Shown here piece by piece: positions 46,427-57,400 of a stretch of 64,000 bases of DNA (positions within the stretch are counted from its first letter, which is position 1; each line of letters opens with the position of its first letter). The position numbers were made by a program, and so were the translations under genes. The stretch covers positions 378,510,706-378,574,705 of the forward strand of contig NC_085137.1 in assembly GCF_035046485.1 (NCBI RefSeq), written 5' to 3'. The notes below the pieces were generated by a model. The model was not told the DNA's origin and made no database searches. It saw nothing but the letters and a program-made list of their open reading frames with translations. The DNA comes from Aedes albopictus. Taxonomy: Eukaryota; Arthropoda; Insecta; Diptera; Culicidae.

Positions 46427-46541
46427 CATTCCGGCAGTCGCGCGGTTGGCCACCCTTACCAGCACCACGCTAATGCTGAGTACAAAAAGCGAGATTTTTT
46501 CAACGTGTTGTACAAAATACAACAGCGGGATCGCTCGAGGG
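46427..46541. mobile_element. 115-bp MITE with TTAA flanks (piggyBac-like), copy 1
   Basis: TTAA at 46423-46426 and 46542-46545. The ends are GC-rich and loosely inverted, and GTTGTACAAAATACAAC lies in the centre. Same length as the copy at 47407. The TTAA target is characteristic of piggyBac transposases, so that mobiliser is inferred. Confidence 0.6.
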
Positions 46542-46739
46542 TTAAACTCCAGTTAGAATTACTTGACAAATCGTAAGCAGAATGCTCGCTGAGCTCTCAG
46601 AACGAGTTTCTTAAAAACAGTAGAAGGAACAAAATTGAAAAAAAAATCTTTAAACCCAAACTCCAAACCATTTATGAGTTTTACTAAAAGCTACATAAAC
46701 ATAAACCATCTCGGCTCGGGATTTAACTCTATCGGTCTA

Positions 46740-46889
46740 TAGAGCTTGCTGACGTTTATTCACCTCTCTCTTTCAAGCATGCAGGCGGGATGGGATTTGT
46801 TTTCATCGGGAAACCTTTCCTGATGACAACAAATCCTATTTCGCCTGCAGGTTTGAAAGAGAAAGGTGAATAAACGTCAGCAAGCTCTA
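46740..46889. mobile_element. 150-bp foldback MITE
   Basis: The arm TAGAGCTTGCTGACGTTTAT continues with TCACCTCTCTCTTTCAA and is inverted at the right (TTTGAAAGAGAAAGGTGAAT...). A second inner inverted pair (GGGATTTGTTTTCATC / GATGACAACAAATCC) closes the hairpin. Confidence 0.8.
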
Positions 46890-47041
46890 TTTACCCAGGA
46901 TTCTGAGCATTCTTTCAGATATGTTTGATGAGAAATCCTCCAGATGCTTTGGGGATTCCTGGGTTGACCACTAAAAAAAAATACACGGTCATGAATATTA
47001 TTGGGTACCCGAATGCACAGACAAAATTAATCTTTTCGGTA

Positions 47042-47256
47042 CCGTAAACCGGGGTCAAATTGATCTCCGGGTTGAAATTGATCAGTCGTTTTTCAAGTAG
47101 GTAAAGCATTTTTTGAATAGTTTCCTTACAAAAAACATTGAGTATCAGATTCCAACAGCACGATAATTAAAAGGAAACTAATAAAAATATGATTTTTCTA
47201 ACGTAAAAACGTCTGATCAATTTCGACCCGAAGATCAATTTGACCCCGGTTTACGG
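47042..47256. mobile_element. 215-bp MITE with TA flanks, CCGTAAACCGGGGTCAAATT ends
   Basis: Near-perfect inverted ends, with TA at 47040-47041 and 47257-47258. It is the full-length member of the family also seen at 45948, and its terminal plan (CCGTAA..GGGGT..A.ATTGATC) matches the 784-bp element at 27720. Confidence 0.8.
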
Positions 47257-47406
47257 TACATTGAGATGTTGAATTAGTCTGTGTAATTGATCCAGCCATT
47301 GCCTCTCGGCAATCCTTTAAACATTTCTATTGGGGAACCGCAATTGCTTAGTTTTAATTTTTTTCGTATTCCTTTATTTTTTAAAATTATTATTTTTTTA
47401 TTTTAA

Positions 47407-47521
47407 CCCTTCTGGCGCGCGCTGTTGTAAAAAAATACAACACTACCAAAAAACTTCGCTCGTCGTATACAACGCGAGCGCGGTGGAGTTTCAACTGCTT
47501 GATGGCGCGCGTCCTGAGAGG
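47407..47521. mobile_element. 115-bp MITE with TTAA flanks (piggyBac-like), copy 2
   Basis: TTAA at 47403-47406 and 47522-47525. The ends CCCTTCTGGCGCGCGC and, inverted, CCTCTCAGGACGCGCGC are clearly inverted, with GTTGTATACGACGAGC-like words inside. Confidence 0.75.
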
Positions 47522-48016
47522 TTAAGGATGCCTACAAGAGTTTAGTCTAGGATTCCTCGGGGAATTTCTTATGGGGAATTCGATCTGGAGATTTATCCAG
47601 AAGTTTTCTTCTGAAGGTTCTCCGAAAGAGAGCCTGGAGGAATCCGAAAATAAACACCGGGATGATTTCCAGAATTCCTGGAGGATTTCCAGAAAAAAAA
47701 CTCCTGGATGATCCTCAAAAGGAACATATGGAGGATTTCCCAATGAAACTTCGGGCGGGTTTCCAGATGGAATCCTTAATGGATTCCTAGAAGGCAGCTC
47801 TGCAGGATTCCCAGAAGATACTCCTAGAAGATTCCTAGAAAGAACTCCAGGAAAATTCCAAAGATAAATTTCTGCAGAATTTCCACAACACATTTCCGGA
47901 AGGAAGTCCTGGAAGATTGAGCATTTTTTTAAGATTCCCAAACGGAAAAACTATGGCAATCCAAAAACAGTTTTGGAATGGTTCTTACTAGAACCTGCTG
48001 GAAGATTCATAGAAAG

Positions 48017-48213
48017 CTTGAAAATGGCTCTTCCAGTCTTGACAAAATTTAAATACAGCTATTTAATCTTGTCTGACGTTTCGGTCTCATTTAGGAAGAA
48101 GGTCCTAAATGAGACCGAAACGTCGGACAAGATTAAATAGCTGTATTTAAATTTTGTCAAGACTGGAAGAGCCATTTTCAAGCTAAAATCTATCACACTC
48201 GAATCCAAAAAGT
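48017..48213. mobile_element. Hairpin retroelement with 13-bp duplication
   Basis: GATTCATAGAAAG flanks it (48004-48016 and 48214-48226). Positions 48015-48184 form a nearly perfect ~170-bp palindrome around GGAAGAAGGTCC, followed by a 29-bp single-copy end. The right arm contains GGTCCTAAATGAGACC then GAAACGTC, which looks like stem II plus the GAAAC core of a hammerhead ribozyme of the kind known in Penelope-like elements. The CTGATGA half is not seen, so catalysis is not claimed. Confidence 0.65.
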
Positions 48214-48498
48214 GATTCATAGAAAGGACTCTTGGAAAATTCCAAAGAGGAATTTCTAAAGATTTTTTTTAAAGAGGAGAATTTTCAGAAATATCCATAA
48301 TTTCAAGAATAAGCTCCATTTGAACTTCCAGAAAAAAATACTGTTGGCGTGTTTAAGGAGAAAATCAAAGAAGATTTCCAGAAGAAAATCCTATAGGATT
48401 TCCCGAAGTAACTCCTGGTGGACTTCCAGCAGGAGTTCTTGTAGGATTTCCAGATGGAATCCTTGACGAATTTCCGAAAAGATGCCCTGAGGACTCCT

Positions 48499-48722
48499 CA
48501 GGGCCGGATCTAAGGGGGGGCCGGGGGGGGGGGGCCCGGGCCCCGGGCCCCCACATTTTGGGGGCCCCCAGAAAAACCTTTTTTGGTTGCTAACACTAGC
48601 TTTATTTTTCATATTACTCAAGTACTGTACTGAAAATAAGGAAAAACATTTTTGGTCATCTCTCCGAAGGGCCTCCACATCCCCTCGGGCCCCGGCCCCC
48701 CACAATCCTTAATCCGGGCCTG
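48499..48722. mobile_element. 224-bp hAT-type MITE
   Basis: Ends CAGGGCCGGATC and, inverted, CAGGCCCGGATT. The flanks GGACTCCT (48491-48498) and GGATTCCT (48723-48730) form an 8-bp duplication with one change. Extreme G/C runs (48513-48570) next to each end. It is inserted in the family III array. Confidence 0.7.
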
Positions 48723-49335
48723 GGATTCCTGAAGGGATATTTTAAGATTCCCATACAGAAGTCCTGGAGGAGTCCTAAACCAGCTTTTAGAGGATTCTCT
48801 CGAGAAGCTGCTGGAAGATTACTAGAAAGTTTTCCTGAAAGCTTCATAAGTGGAACTTTCGAAGGGTTTTAATTAGGAACTCTAAGAGGACTTTTATAGG
48901 GGATTTCTGAAGGATTCCCAGAATGAAACTCCTGGAAGATTTCTAGAATGAACTTCTGGGAGGGCTCCCAGAATGATTTTTTAAATGATTCTCCAAACAA
49001 ACTTTTGGAGGATTTCCAGATGAAATCCTTGAAGGGTTTATAAAAGGCAGTCCTGCAGGATACTCAGAAAGAACTCCGGATTCCCCGGAAGAACTCCTGG
49101 AGAAATGAAAAATAGCTCTGAATGATTCTCGCAAGGAGCTCCTGTAAGGGCACTCCTGGAAAATTGCAAAGAGGAATTTTCAAAGAATTTTCACAAGATA
49201 TATTTGGAGGATTTGAAGTAAGACCTTCGATGGATATTCAGAAAGATACAGGATTTTCAGAAAGAACTTCTTTACGACTTCCAGAAGAAAATTCTGGAGG
49301 ACTTCTGGCAGGGACTCCTGGAGGGTTTCCACCTT

Positions 49336-49435
49336 AGTAGCACACATGCTCTAGAATTGCATTTGTAACTCCTATACGACCAAATTCAGTTCAGTACAAC
49401 AGTTACATGTACTTTTGAAGAACATGTGTGCTACT
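49336..49435. mobile_element. 100-bp MITE, AGTAGCACACATG ends
   Basis: AGTAGCACACATG at the left is inverted at the right (CATGTGTGCTACT, ending 49435). AACTGTTGTACTG-like words inside. It is inserted in the family III array. Confidence 0.6.
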
Positions 49436-51468
49436 CAGGCAGATGGAATGCCTTTAGGATTCTCGGAAGGATGTCCTGCAGGATTATCAGAAGGTTTATT
49501 TATATTCCCAAACAGAACTTTTGCAGAAATACAATAGCATATTTCGGAGGATTCTCTCAAGAAGCTGCTGGAAGATTCCTAGAAGGAGCTCCTGGAAGAT
49601 TCCGAAGAGGAACTTCTGAAGGATTTGCACAAGGAACTTCAGTAGGACTTATAGCATGCATTTTTGAAGGATTCTCAGAAGGAGAAGATTTCTAGAATGA
49701 ACTCCATGAGGGCACCAAGATTTTAGGATGATTCCTTAAAGAAACTCCTGGATGAATTTCAGATGGAATCCCTGAAGAATTCCCAGAAGGCAGTCTTGCA
49801 GGGTTCCCAGGGGGAACTTCTGAAGGATTCCAGATGAAAACCTCAAAGGATTTCCAGGAGGAGCTCCCGGGGAATAAAAAGAGATTTTCGAATCTCGCAT
49901 GGATCTATTTTTAGATTTCTAGAAAGAACTCATGGAAAATTCTAAGGAGGACTTCAGAAGTTTGAAGAACTTTACCAAGAAACCACTAAAAGATTTTATG
50001 ATTGAGCTTCCAAAGGAGATTCAGAATGAACTCCTACAGGATTTCTGGAATGAACTCCATTAGGATTAACAGAAGACAATTTTGGAACACTTCCAGAAGG
50101 GACTCCCGGTGGATTTCCAGATGGAATGCTGGAAGGATTCCGAGAAGAAACTCCTGCAGGATTCCCAAAAGCATTTTTTTTTTCAGATTCCCAGACAAAA
50201 CTTTTGCAGGAATACAAAAACAGATTTCGGAGGATTCTTTCAAGAAGCTGCTGGAAAAATCGGAGAAAAGGGCTTCTGGAAGACTCCCAAGAGGAACTTC
50301 TGAAGGTTTTTCACAACAAACTCCATGAGGATTTTTCAAAGGAATTTTTGAAATATTCTCAGAAAGAATTCCTGGAAGCTTTCTAGAATGAACTCCATGA
50401 GGGCTCTAAGAAGGATTTTTTTGAGAATTCCCTAAAGAAACTCTTGGATGATTTCCAGATGGAATACTTGAAGGACTCCCAGTAGGTAGTATTGCAGGAT
50501 TTCCAGAAGGAACTCCTGAAGGTTCCTAGAAGGAACTTCTTAGAGGATTGTCAGATGAAAACCTTGAAGAATTCCCAGGAGGAATTCCTGGAAAAATAAA
50601 ACAAATCATTCAAAATTCTCGCAAAGAGTGCCTATAAGTAGCACTTTTGAAAAATTTCCAAAGAGGAGCTTCTAAAGAATTTTTCCAAGAAACATCAGAA
50701 TGATTTTAGGTAAAAGCTTACGGAGGCTATTCAGATAAAACTTCTGCCGGATTTCAAGAATGAACTCCATTAGGATTTCCAGAAGAACCTCCTGTAGGAT
50801 TTCCAAGTAGAACTCCTGGAAGAATACAAAAACAGCGTTCGGAGGATCCTCGCAAGAAGCTACTGAAAGATTCCTAGAAAGAGCTCCTGGAATATTCTCA
50901 AGAGAAACTTCTGAAGTATTTTCAGAAGGGGCTTTAGGAGAACTTTTACAAGAAAATTTCGATGGATTCTCAGAAAGAACGCATGGAAGATTTCTAGGAT
51001 GAACTTCAAGAGGGCTCCCAGAAGGATTTTTTGGAGGATTCCCTAAAAAACTCCAAGATAATTTCCAGATGGAATCCTAGAAGTACATATTCGCAGAAGG
51101 CGTGCAGGATTCTCAGAAGGAACTCATGAAAGATCTCTAGAAAGACCTTCTGGAGGAATAAAACTGCTCTGGAGAATTCTCGGAGCTCCTCTAAAAACAC
51201 TCCTGGAAAACTCCTGGAAGGAACATTTAAAGAATTTTCACAAGAAACTTCTGGAGGATTTGAAGCGAGAGCTTCCGGAGGATATTCAGAAAGAACTCCT
51301 GCAGGAATTACAGAAGCCTCCATTAGGGTTTCCAGATGAAACTCCTGGAGGATTTCCAGGTGGAACTTCTAGAGCAATACAAAAACAGCCTTCGAATGAT
51401 TTCTAGAAAAAGGTTCTGCAAGATTCCCAAGAGGAACTTTTGAAAGATTTTCATAAGGAACTTATTGC

Positions 51469-51835
51469 CACTGCCCGAGTAAATATCATCTAAGTAAGAT
51501 TGGAAAAATCCAATCCTCCGAGTGTCGTTTCTGTCAAACGGAAAACGAAACTGCCGAGCATTTACTCTGCAACTGCGGAGTGCTGTACCATCACAGATTG
51601 GCGATATTTGGTAAAGGGTTTCTAGAGCCCTTGGAAATTTGGAGAAGTAATCCCAACAGGGTAATAAACTTTATAAAACGAGTTGTGCCTAGTTGGGATC
51701 AGGTGTTACATCAACCATTGTCCATCACAGCTCAATTGTGACAGGATACTTGACTAGCACCAAATTAAATATGGGTCATACCACAATATTCCTAAATAAT
51801 GGACGCAGTGGTTAAAAGGCTCTACAGATGAGGGA
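51469..51835 (+). mobile_element. 5'-truncated LINE, C-terminal zinc-knuckle fragment
   Basis: 91 codons (51469-51741) run to a TGA without interruption. They contain CRFCQTENETAEHLLCNC followed by LYHHRLAIFG, i.e. the C-x2-C-...-H-x3/4-C motif that ends the ORF2 protein of many LINEs (Jockey, I/Loner, R1 groups). About 90 bases of 3' UTR follow to near GATGAGGG. Everything upstream is missing, as expected from incomplete reverse transcription. This is a different LINE from the one at 14.9 and 35.3 kb. It is inserted in a family III array, which resumes at about 51,840. Confidence 0.8.
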
Positions 51836-51839
51836 AAAA

Positions 51840-52180
51840 AAAAAACTTCTGAAGGATTCCCAGAAGATGTTTTGAATAGACTGCAGAATTTTGAGATGGA
51901 ACTTAGACAGAATTGAGATTTCCAGAAGGAATTTCTGAATAATTTTTCGTATGAACTCCTAGAGGACCCTCATATTGAACTTCTGGAGAAGTCCCTGCTG
52001 GAACTCTTGGAGAATAACCACTAGATAACCTTGAAGAATTTCTTTTCTCTGGAGAATCCAGCAGAAGCTCTTGGAAGTCTTCAAAACACCCACTGGAGTT
52101 CGGATAAGAGGGTACTTTATAAGCTAAACAACTTGTGTGCGGAGTTCCAGCAAGCCTCATTGTTAGCATCTTAAGCAGCC
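51840..52180. repeat. Family III minisatellite remnant
   Basis: Degenerate GAAGGAATTTCTGAA / GAACTCCTAGAGG copies. The array ends near 52,100-52,200. Confidence 0.5.
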
Positions 52181-52294
52181 AAAAAGTTCCATTCGCGGAA
52201 CTTGAAGGTGCATTCCGTCATGGGGAGCGGAACTTTTGTTTACTTGGGCAAGCATGCCCGGGCAGAGGTCAAGTACGGACGATCGAAACGTGCT

Positions 52295-52516
52295 ATTGGT
52301 TTGATTGATATAAGAGATAAAAGTACTGAAAATAGCAAAAAAATGTTCCTAGGACGTCTGACCAATAGCAAAATTTGCTATTTGAAGATCAACCGAATAG
52401 CTCGCTGCTATTGGTTAGCTCTCAAAAGAGCTAAATTTGTTATGATGATGTTGGTCGAGGAGTAAATTTTAGCTATTATTTCCAGTACTTTTACCTCTTA
52501 TATCAAACAAACCAAT
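52295..52516. mobile_element. 222-bp foldback MITE
   Basis: ATTGGTTTGATTGATATAAG at the left is matched inverted at the right (TTATATCAAACAAACCAAT). Complementarity continues through AAAAGTACTG/CAGTACTTTT. A chance 87-codon frame overlaps it. Confidence 0.7.
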
Positions 52517-52519
52517 ATC

Positions 52520-53620
52520 AGTTTTTGATCTCCATATCAAAATATTCTTTTATTGAGTTTTTTTCTTCAGCTCGGGTGTGGATGAATTTCCGAAATCACT
52601 CCAGCAGAAATTGAAAAAAAAAGAATTCTGAATCTCCCATGAGAATAAGCGAGCTATAAGATTTAAACAGAACATGGATACTTACATGATCAACGAAAGT
52701 TGACCGCGCAAATGTGGGAATACTTAGTTAAGTGGACACGTATAAATAGTTCCTTATCATTTACATTAGTCTGAAGCTCGAGCAATCACCAATCCAACTA
52801 ACAGCATTAATTAGGGCTGATATAGGACAGCGAATTCCTTAGTCACCCATGAATGAATAGAGACCAATCGCATATATTTGGATTGGTGTTTTGGAATTCT
52901 ATATAGTTTAGTGACCCTAAGCCATTCGGTAAGTTACCATGCCAATAATAGAACCGCATAATTTTACATCATAGGTACAATCAATATCCCATAGAGTGTG
53001 TTAGTGTGAAAGTGTTCAATTATGCTTAAGAGTGCTCATTCCAGTTAAACCCATGCTCTACAAAACTATTAGTAGTAAAGTGCCAATTGATGCAATGTGC
53101 AATATAAGCTAGTCGTGCCTCTTATCATCTAAAATAAATAAAAAGCCACCAGAAATGATTTGATTTCAGTTCACTATCGTATGTGTTATGTGGTACGTTT
53201 TTTTTTGGTTTCCTGGGTGAGAAACCGACCTCTTGCTGGCTGGCATCCGTTTCCACTGATGGCTTAGATATGTTTGGGCAAAAGTTGTTGTAAGTGAGAA
53301 GCAGGATTCGCTTTATTATTTTCTGGAGGTAAATTTTTGAATGAAGCTCAACTCTTTTTCGTTAATTTCGATGAGAAATTGAAGGTTAGCACATTGTTTT
53401 AGGCATATTAGTGTTTTTTTAAGGGAATAGTTTATGGGGCTATTAGAGCACATGTTAGGAACAGTTGCATCATTCACGACTTAGTCACGTTTAAACCTAC
53501 AAGTCTTAAAATCGAGAGTTAGATGACGGAGCTTGTTTGATCCACTGTCAGCAGCGATTGGTAAATGGTTAGTCATGCACACACTGTTGTAGGAGGAGGG
53601 CTACCCCGCATCGGTAACGG
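52520..53620. other. AT-rich intron sequence
   Basis: No exon, terminal repeat or minisatellite was recognised. It lies in the large Mmp intron. Confidence 0.4.
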
Positions 53621-53638
53621 AGAGCTTAGCTACGATGG

Positions 53639-54249
53639 ATGATCTTTCGGAATGTCACTCTCAATGGAATCTACAAATGGCGATTATGCAACATCGAAGA
53701 CAGGCAGAGGCGATGTGTTGATAATTTAGAACATACACGTATGGAAAACAAACGGACAAATTGTTCTCAGGGTGATAGACAGTTGTTGATGGAACTGTTG
53801 CGAGAGTTGCGGGATTTTCCTTCCCGCTTGATGGGCACCAATTACGATTACGGAGATTTCCGTTTTATGCTTAACGCTATCATATTGACAACAGATGGCT
53901 ACAGAAGGGGATGATGAATGCTGTTGGTTGTTTGCCGGTAATGACCAACACAAATTGCACAGAACATGATGATTGGATGACGATAGGTACAGGAAAAAGG
54001 CGAACATCACGTTCTAGGCATCACACCAACCAATTCAGATACGATTTAGAGAGGATGAACATAATTAACACAGAGGAATTCAAACTATGTAATAACTCTA
54101 CAACACAGCTGCTTACTAGGGGATCACCACGTGGATCGGGAGTGTGTTGCAATGCAGCAACACAGGCGGAGTTTGGGTTTGGAGTTGGTTCGAGGAAAGG
54201 GGGGATATCCACCCACAAGCTAGCTAGACATCACGGCCTTCATTATTGA
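53639..54249 (+). CDS. Two adjacent unidentified ORFs, doubtful
   Basis: Two plus-strand frames, 53639-53914 (91 codons, with GDRQLLMELLRELRDFPSRL) and 53911-54249 (112 codons, with EHDDWMTIGTGKRRTSRSRH), overlap at ATGA. The block 53.5-54.3 kb is free of minisatellite and has no recognised terminal repeats. Codon composition looks more protein-like than the surroundings, and an ATG at 53636 opens a third, shorter frame, so a frameshifted old gene or transposon ORF is possible. No family is recognised. It lies antisense inside the Mmp intron. Confidence 0.2.
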
Positions 54250-54469
54250 CTCTGAGCGAAGGATGCATGTGTTCTGCTGAAAAAATGTACAAAAAGCAAA
54301 CAATCATCCATCAGTACAGTTTGTTTCCGTTTTGGAAGATTTGAGAGTATAAAATTACATTCACCTTATACGAAATGGATGATTATGATGAGTAATGCAA
54401 TAATCGTTGGTTGGAGGGATCCATGGATTTTCAGAAAGCTTCTATTGCAAAGAGAGAATACTGTTCTGA

Positions 54470-57400
54470 TTCTGAGAAGTAGAGAGATTTTTCATGAGAA
54501 CTTCCCTTGGCAAGCGGAACAAAATATCTCTTGAAAGTTGGAGAGACTTTCCTTGTGAATTTGGAGAGCATTCCCTAGGAAAGTTGAAGAAACTTCTTTC
54601 CGGAATTGGAGAGATTTTCCTTAGGAAGCTGGAGATACTTCCTTTTGGATGGTTAGAGAAACTCCCTTGTTGAGTTGGAGAGACTTTTTTTGGGAAGTTG
54701 AGCAGACTTCGCTTGGGAAGTGGGAGAGACTAGCCTTCGAAAGCTGGAGAGATTTTCCTTGGAAAGTAGGAGAGGTTTATTTTGGGTAGTTGGAGAAACT
54801 TAACTTGGGAAGTGGAAGAGACTTGTTGTGGATATGGGAGAAACTTCCCTAGGAAGCTAGAGAAACTCTTTATTTTTTTTAAGAGAAGGTATTTCCATTA
54901 AAAAGTAGAAGAGATTTTCTTCGGGTAGTTTGGAGACACATTTCTTGGAAAACTGGAGAGACTTCCCTTAGATAGCTGGAGAGATTCTCTTTGGGAAGTT
55001 TAACAGGCTTTCCTTGAGAAGTTAGATAGACTTTCTTCAGAAGTTGGACAGACTTCCTTTGGGTAGTTGGAGATAATGCTCTTAAGAAATTGGAGAGACT
55101 TCAATTGGAAAGTTTAAACTTTCCTGCGGAAGTTGAAGAGACTTCCCTTGGGAAGTTGAAGGCTCTTCTTTTGAGTTGTTTGAAAACTACCCTTAGGAAG
55201 TTGGAGAGTTTTTCTTTGAAAAGTTGGAAAGACCGCCCTTGGGAAATTGTAGAAACTTCTCTTATGGAATTTTACAGACTTTTTTTGAAAGTTGGAAGGC
55301 TTTCCGTGGGAAGCGGGAAAGACTTCCCTTTGGAATTTGGAGAGATTTTCCTTGGGAAGAATTGGAGCAACTGGAGAGATTTGCTTGGGGAATTGGAGAA
55401 CCTTCTCTTGGGAAATTGAAGAGAATTTCTTTGGGTAGTTGAGAAACTTCCCTAGGGAAGATGGAGAATCTCTCTTAAGGAAGTTGGAGAGATATATCTT
55501 GGGAAGTTGGAAAAAAAATCGTCAGTGTGCTGGAGATACTCTATTTGGGATGTTGGAGAGATTTCTCTTAGTTGACTTGAAAGTCTCTCTTTGGTAAGTT
55601 TGGGAGACTTTCCTTGGAAAATTGGAGAGATTTTGCTTTGGAAGTTGGAGAGTTTTACCTTGAAAAACTGGAGACTCTTTTTTTGGGTAGTCAGAGAAAC
55701 TTTCCCTATGAAGTTGGAGATTTTTTGATTTTGAGAAGTTAGAAAGACTTCCCTTGGGAAATAGTAAAAACTTCCCTTATGAAGTTGTAGAGACTTTCTT
55801 TGAAAAGTTGGACAGACACGCTTTGGAAAACTGAAAAGACTTCCCTTTATAAGTTGGAAGCGAATTTCTTTGGGAAGTTGGAGAGAATTGCTTTGGCGAG
55901 TTGGAGAAACTCGTCTTGGGAAGTTGGAGAGAACTGTTTTAAGCAGTTGAGAAGCTTCCCTAGAGAAGTAAGAGAATCTCTCTTTGAGGAATTGGGGGAA
56001 CTTTCCTTGGAAAGTTGGAGAATTTTTTTTTGGGATGTTGGATAGATTTGTTTTTGGTAGTTGAGTAACTGCCATAGGGTAGTTGAAGAATTTCTCTTTG
56101 GGAAGTTGGAGAAACTCTCCTTGAGAAGTTGGAAAGACTTTTTTCGGGAAGTCGGACAGACTTTCCTTAAGATGCTGCAGAGTCTCTTTCGGGAAGTTAA
56201 AGAAACTTTCCTTAGAAAGTTGGCAAGACATCCTTTGCGTAGATGGAGAAACATGCCATGGGAAGTTGTAGAGATTTTCCTTTAGAAGTTGGAGAGACTT
56301 CCCTTGGGTAAAAATGGGAACTTCTCTTATGAAATTGTACAGATTTTCTTTGTGAAGTTAGGAACACTTCCAAGCTGAAACGGCTTCCCTATGGAAGTTG
56401 GAAACGAATTTCCTTGGGAAGTTGGTGAGAATTGCTTTGGAGAGTTGGAGAAACTTGTCTTGGGAAGTTGGAGAGAATTATTTTATGTAGTTGAGAAACT
56501 TTCTCTGGTAGTTGAGAAAGTTCCTCTGTGTAGTTGAGAAACTACCCTAGGGAAGATAGAGAATCTCTGTTTGGGAATTTTGAGAAACTTTCCTTAAAAA
56601 GTTGGAGAAATTTTCTTTGGGAATTTAGACAGCCTTTCCTTAAGAATCTGGAGAGTCTATCTTCGGGAAGTTGAAGAAACTTCTTTAAAAAGTTGGAGAC
56701 ACATCTTTTGTGTTGTTGGAGAAACATCTCAAGGGAAGTTGTACAGATTTCCCTTCAGAAGTTGGAAAGGCTTCTCTTGAGAAGTTAGAGAAATGTTTCC
56801 TGGACAGATTTCCCTTAGGAAGTTGGAGAGGTTCTTTGAAGAACCTCTCTTTGGAAAGATTTGGAGGCTGTTATTAGGAAGTTGAAGAGATTTTCCTTCG
56901 GAAGTTATCTTTGGATAGTAAGAGAGACTTATTTTGAGTAGTTGAGAAACTTTTTTGAATAATTAGAGAAACTTCCCTTGGGAAGTTGGAGAGACTTCCC
57001 TTTGGAAACTGGAATGCGGATAGCTTCTCTTTGGGAAGTTGAAGAGACTTTGGCGACAAGCTGGCGAGATTTCAAGAAGTCGGTGATACCAAGGGACATA
57101 CTTCCTTTGGGAAGTTGGAAAAACGTTTCTTGAAAATTTGGAGAGCAATTTGGAGATTTGGGATATTGTAGAGATTTCACTTGGGATGCTCTATAAAAAT
57201 CCTCAGAAAGTGAGAGAGACTTCTTTAGGTGGTTGGAGAAATCTTCATTGGTAAGTCGGAGAAACTTTCGTTTCTCTTAAACAGCTCGAAAATCTCTCTT
57301 TGGGAGGTTGGAGAGATTTTCCATGGAGCATTGAAGGGGCTTTCCTTTAGAAGTTGGAGGAGATTCCCTTGAGAAGTTGGAGACCCTTTTTTTGGGTAGT

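Larger units (their letters stand above)
47526..51468. repeat. Minisatellite family III, 24-bp monomer
   Basis: Best developed at 47600-47880, 49700-50580 and 50980-51350. The unit is about CCAGAAGGAACTCCTGG plus AGGATTT (24 bp), in which CCAG/CTGG arms pair around the centre. Eight-codon periodicity gives minus-strand frames reading GNPPGVPS. These are not genes. Interrupted by 48017-48213, 48499-48722 and 49336-49435. Confidence 0.85.
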
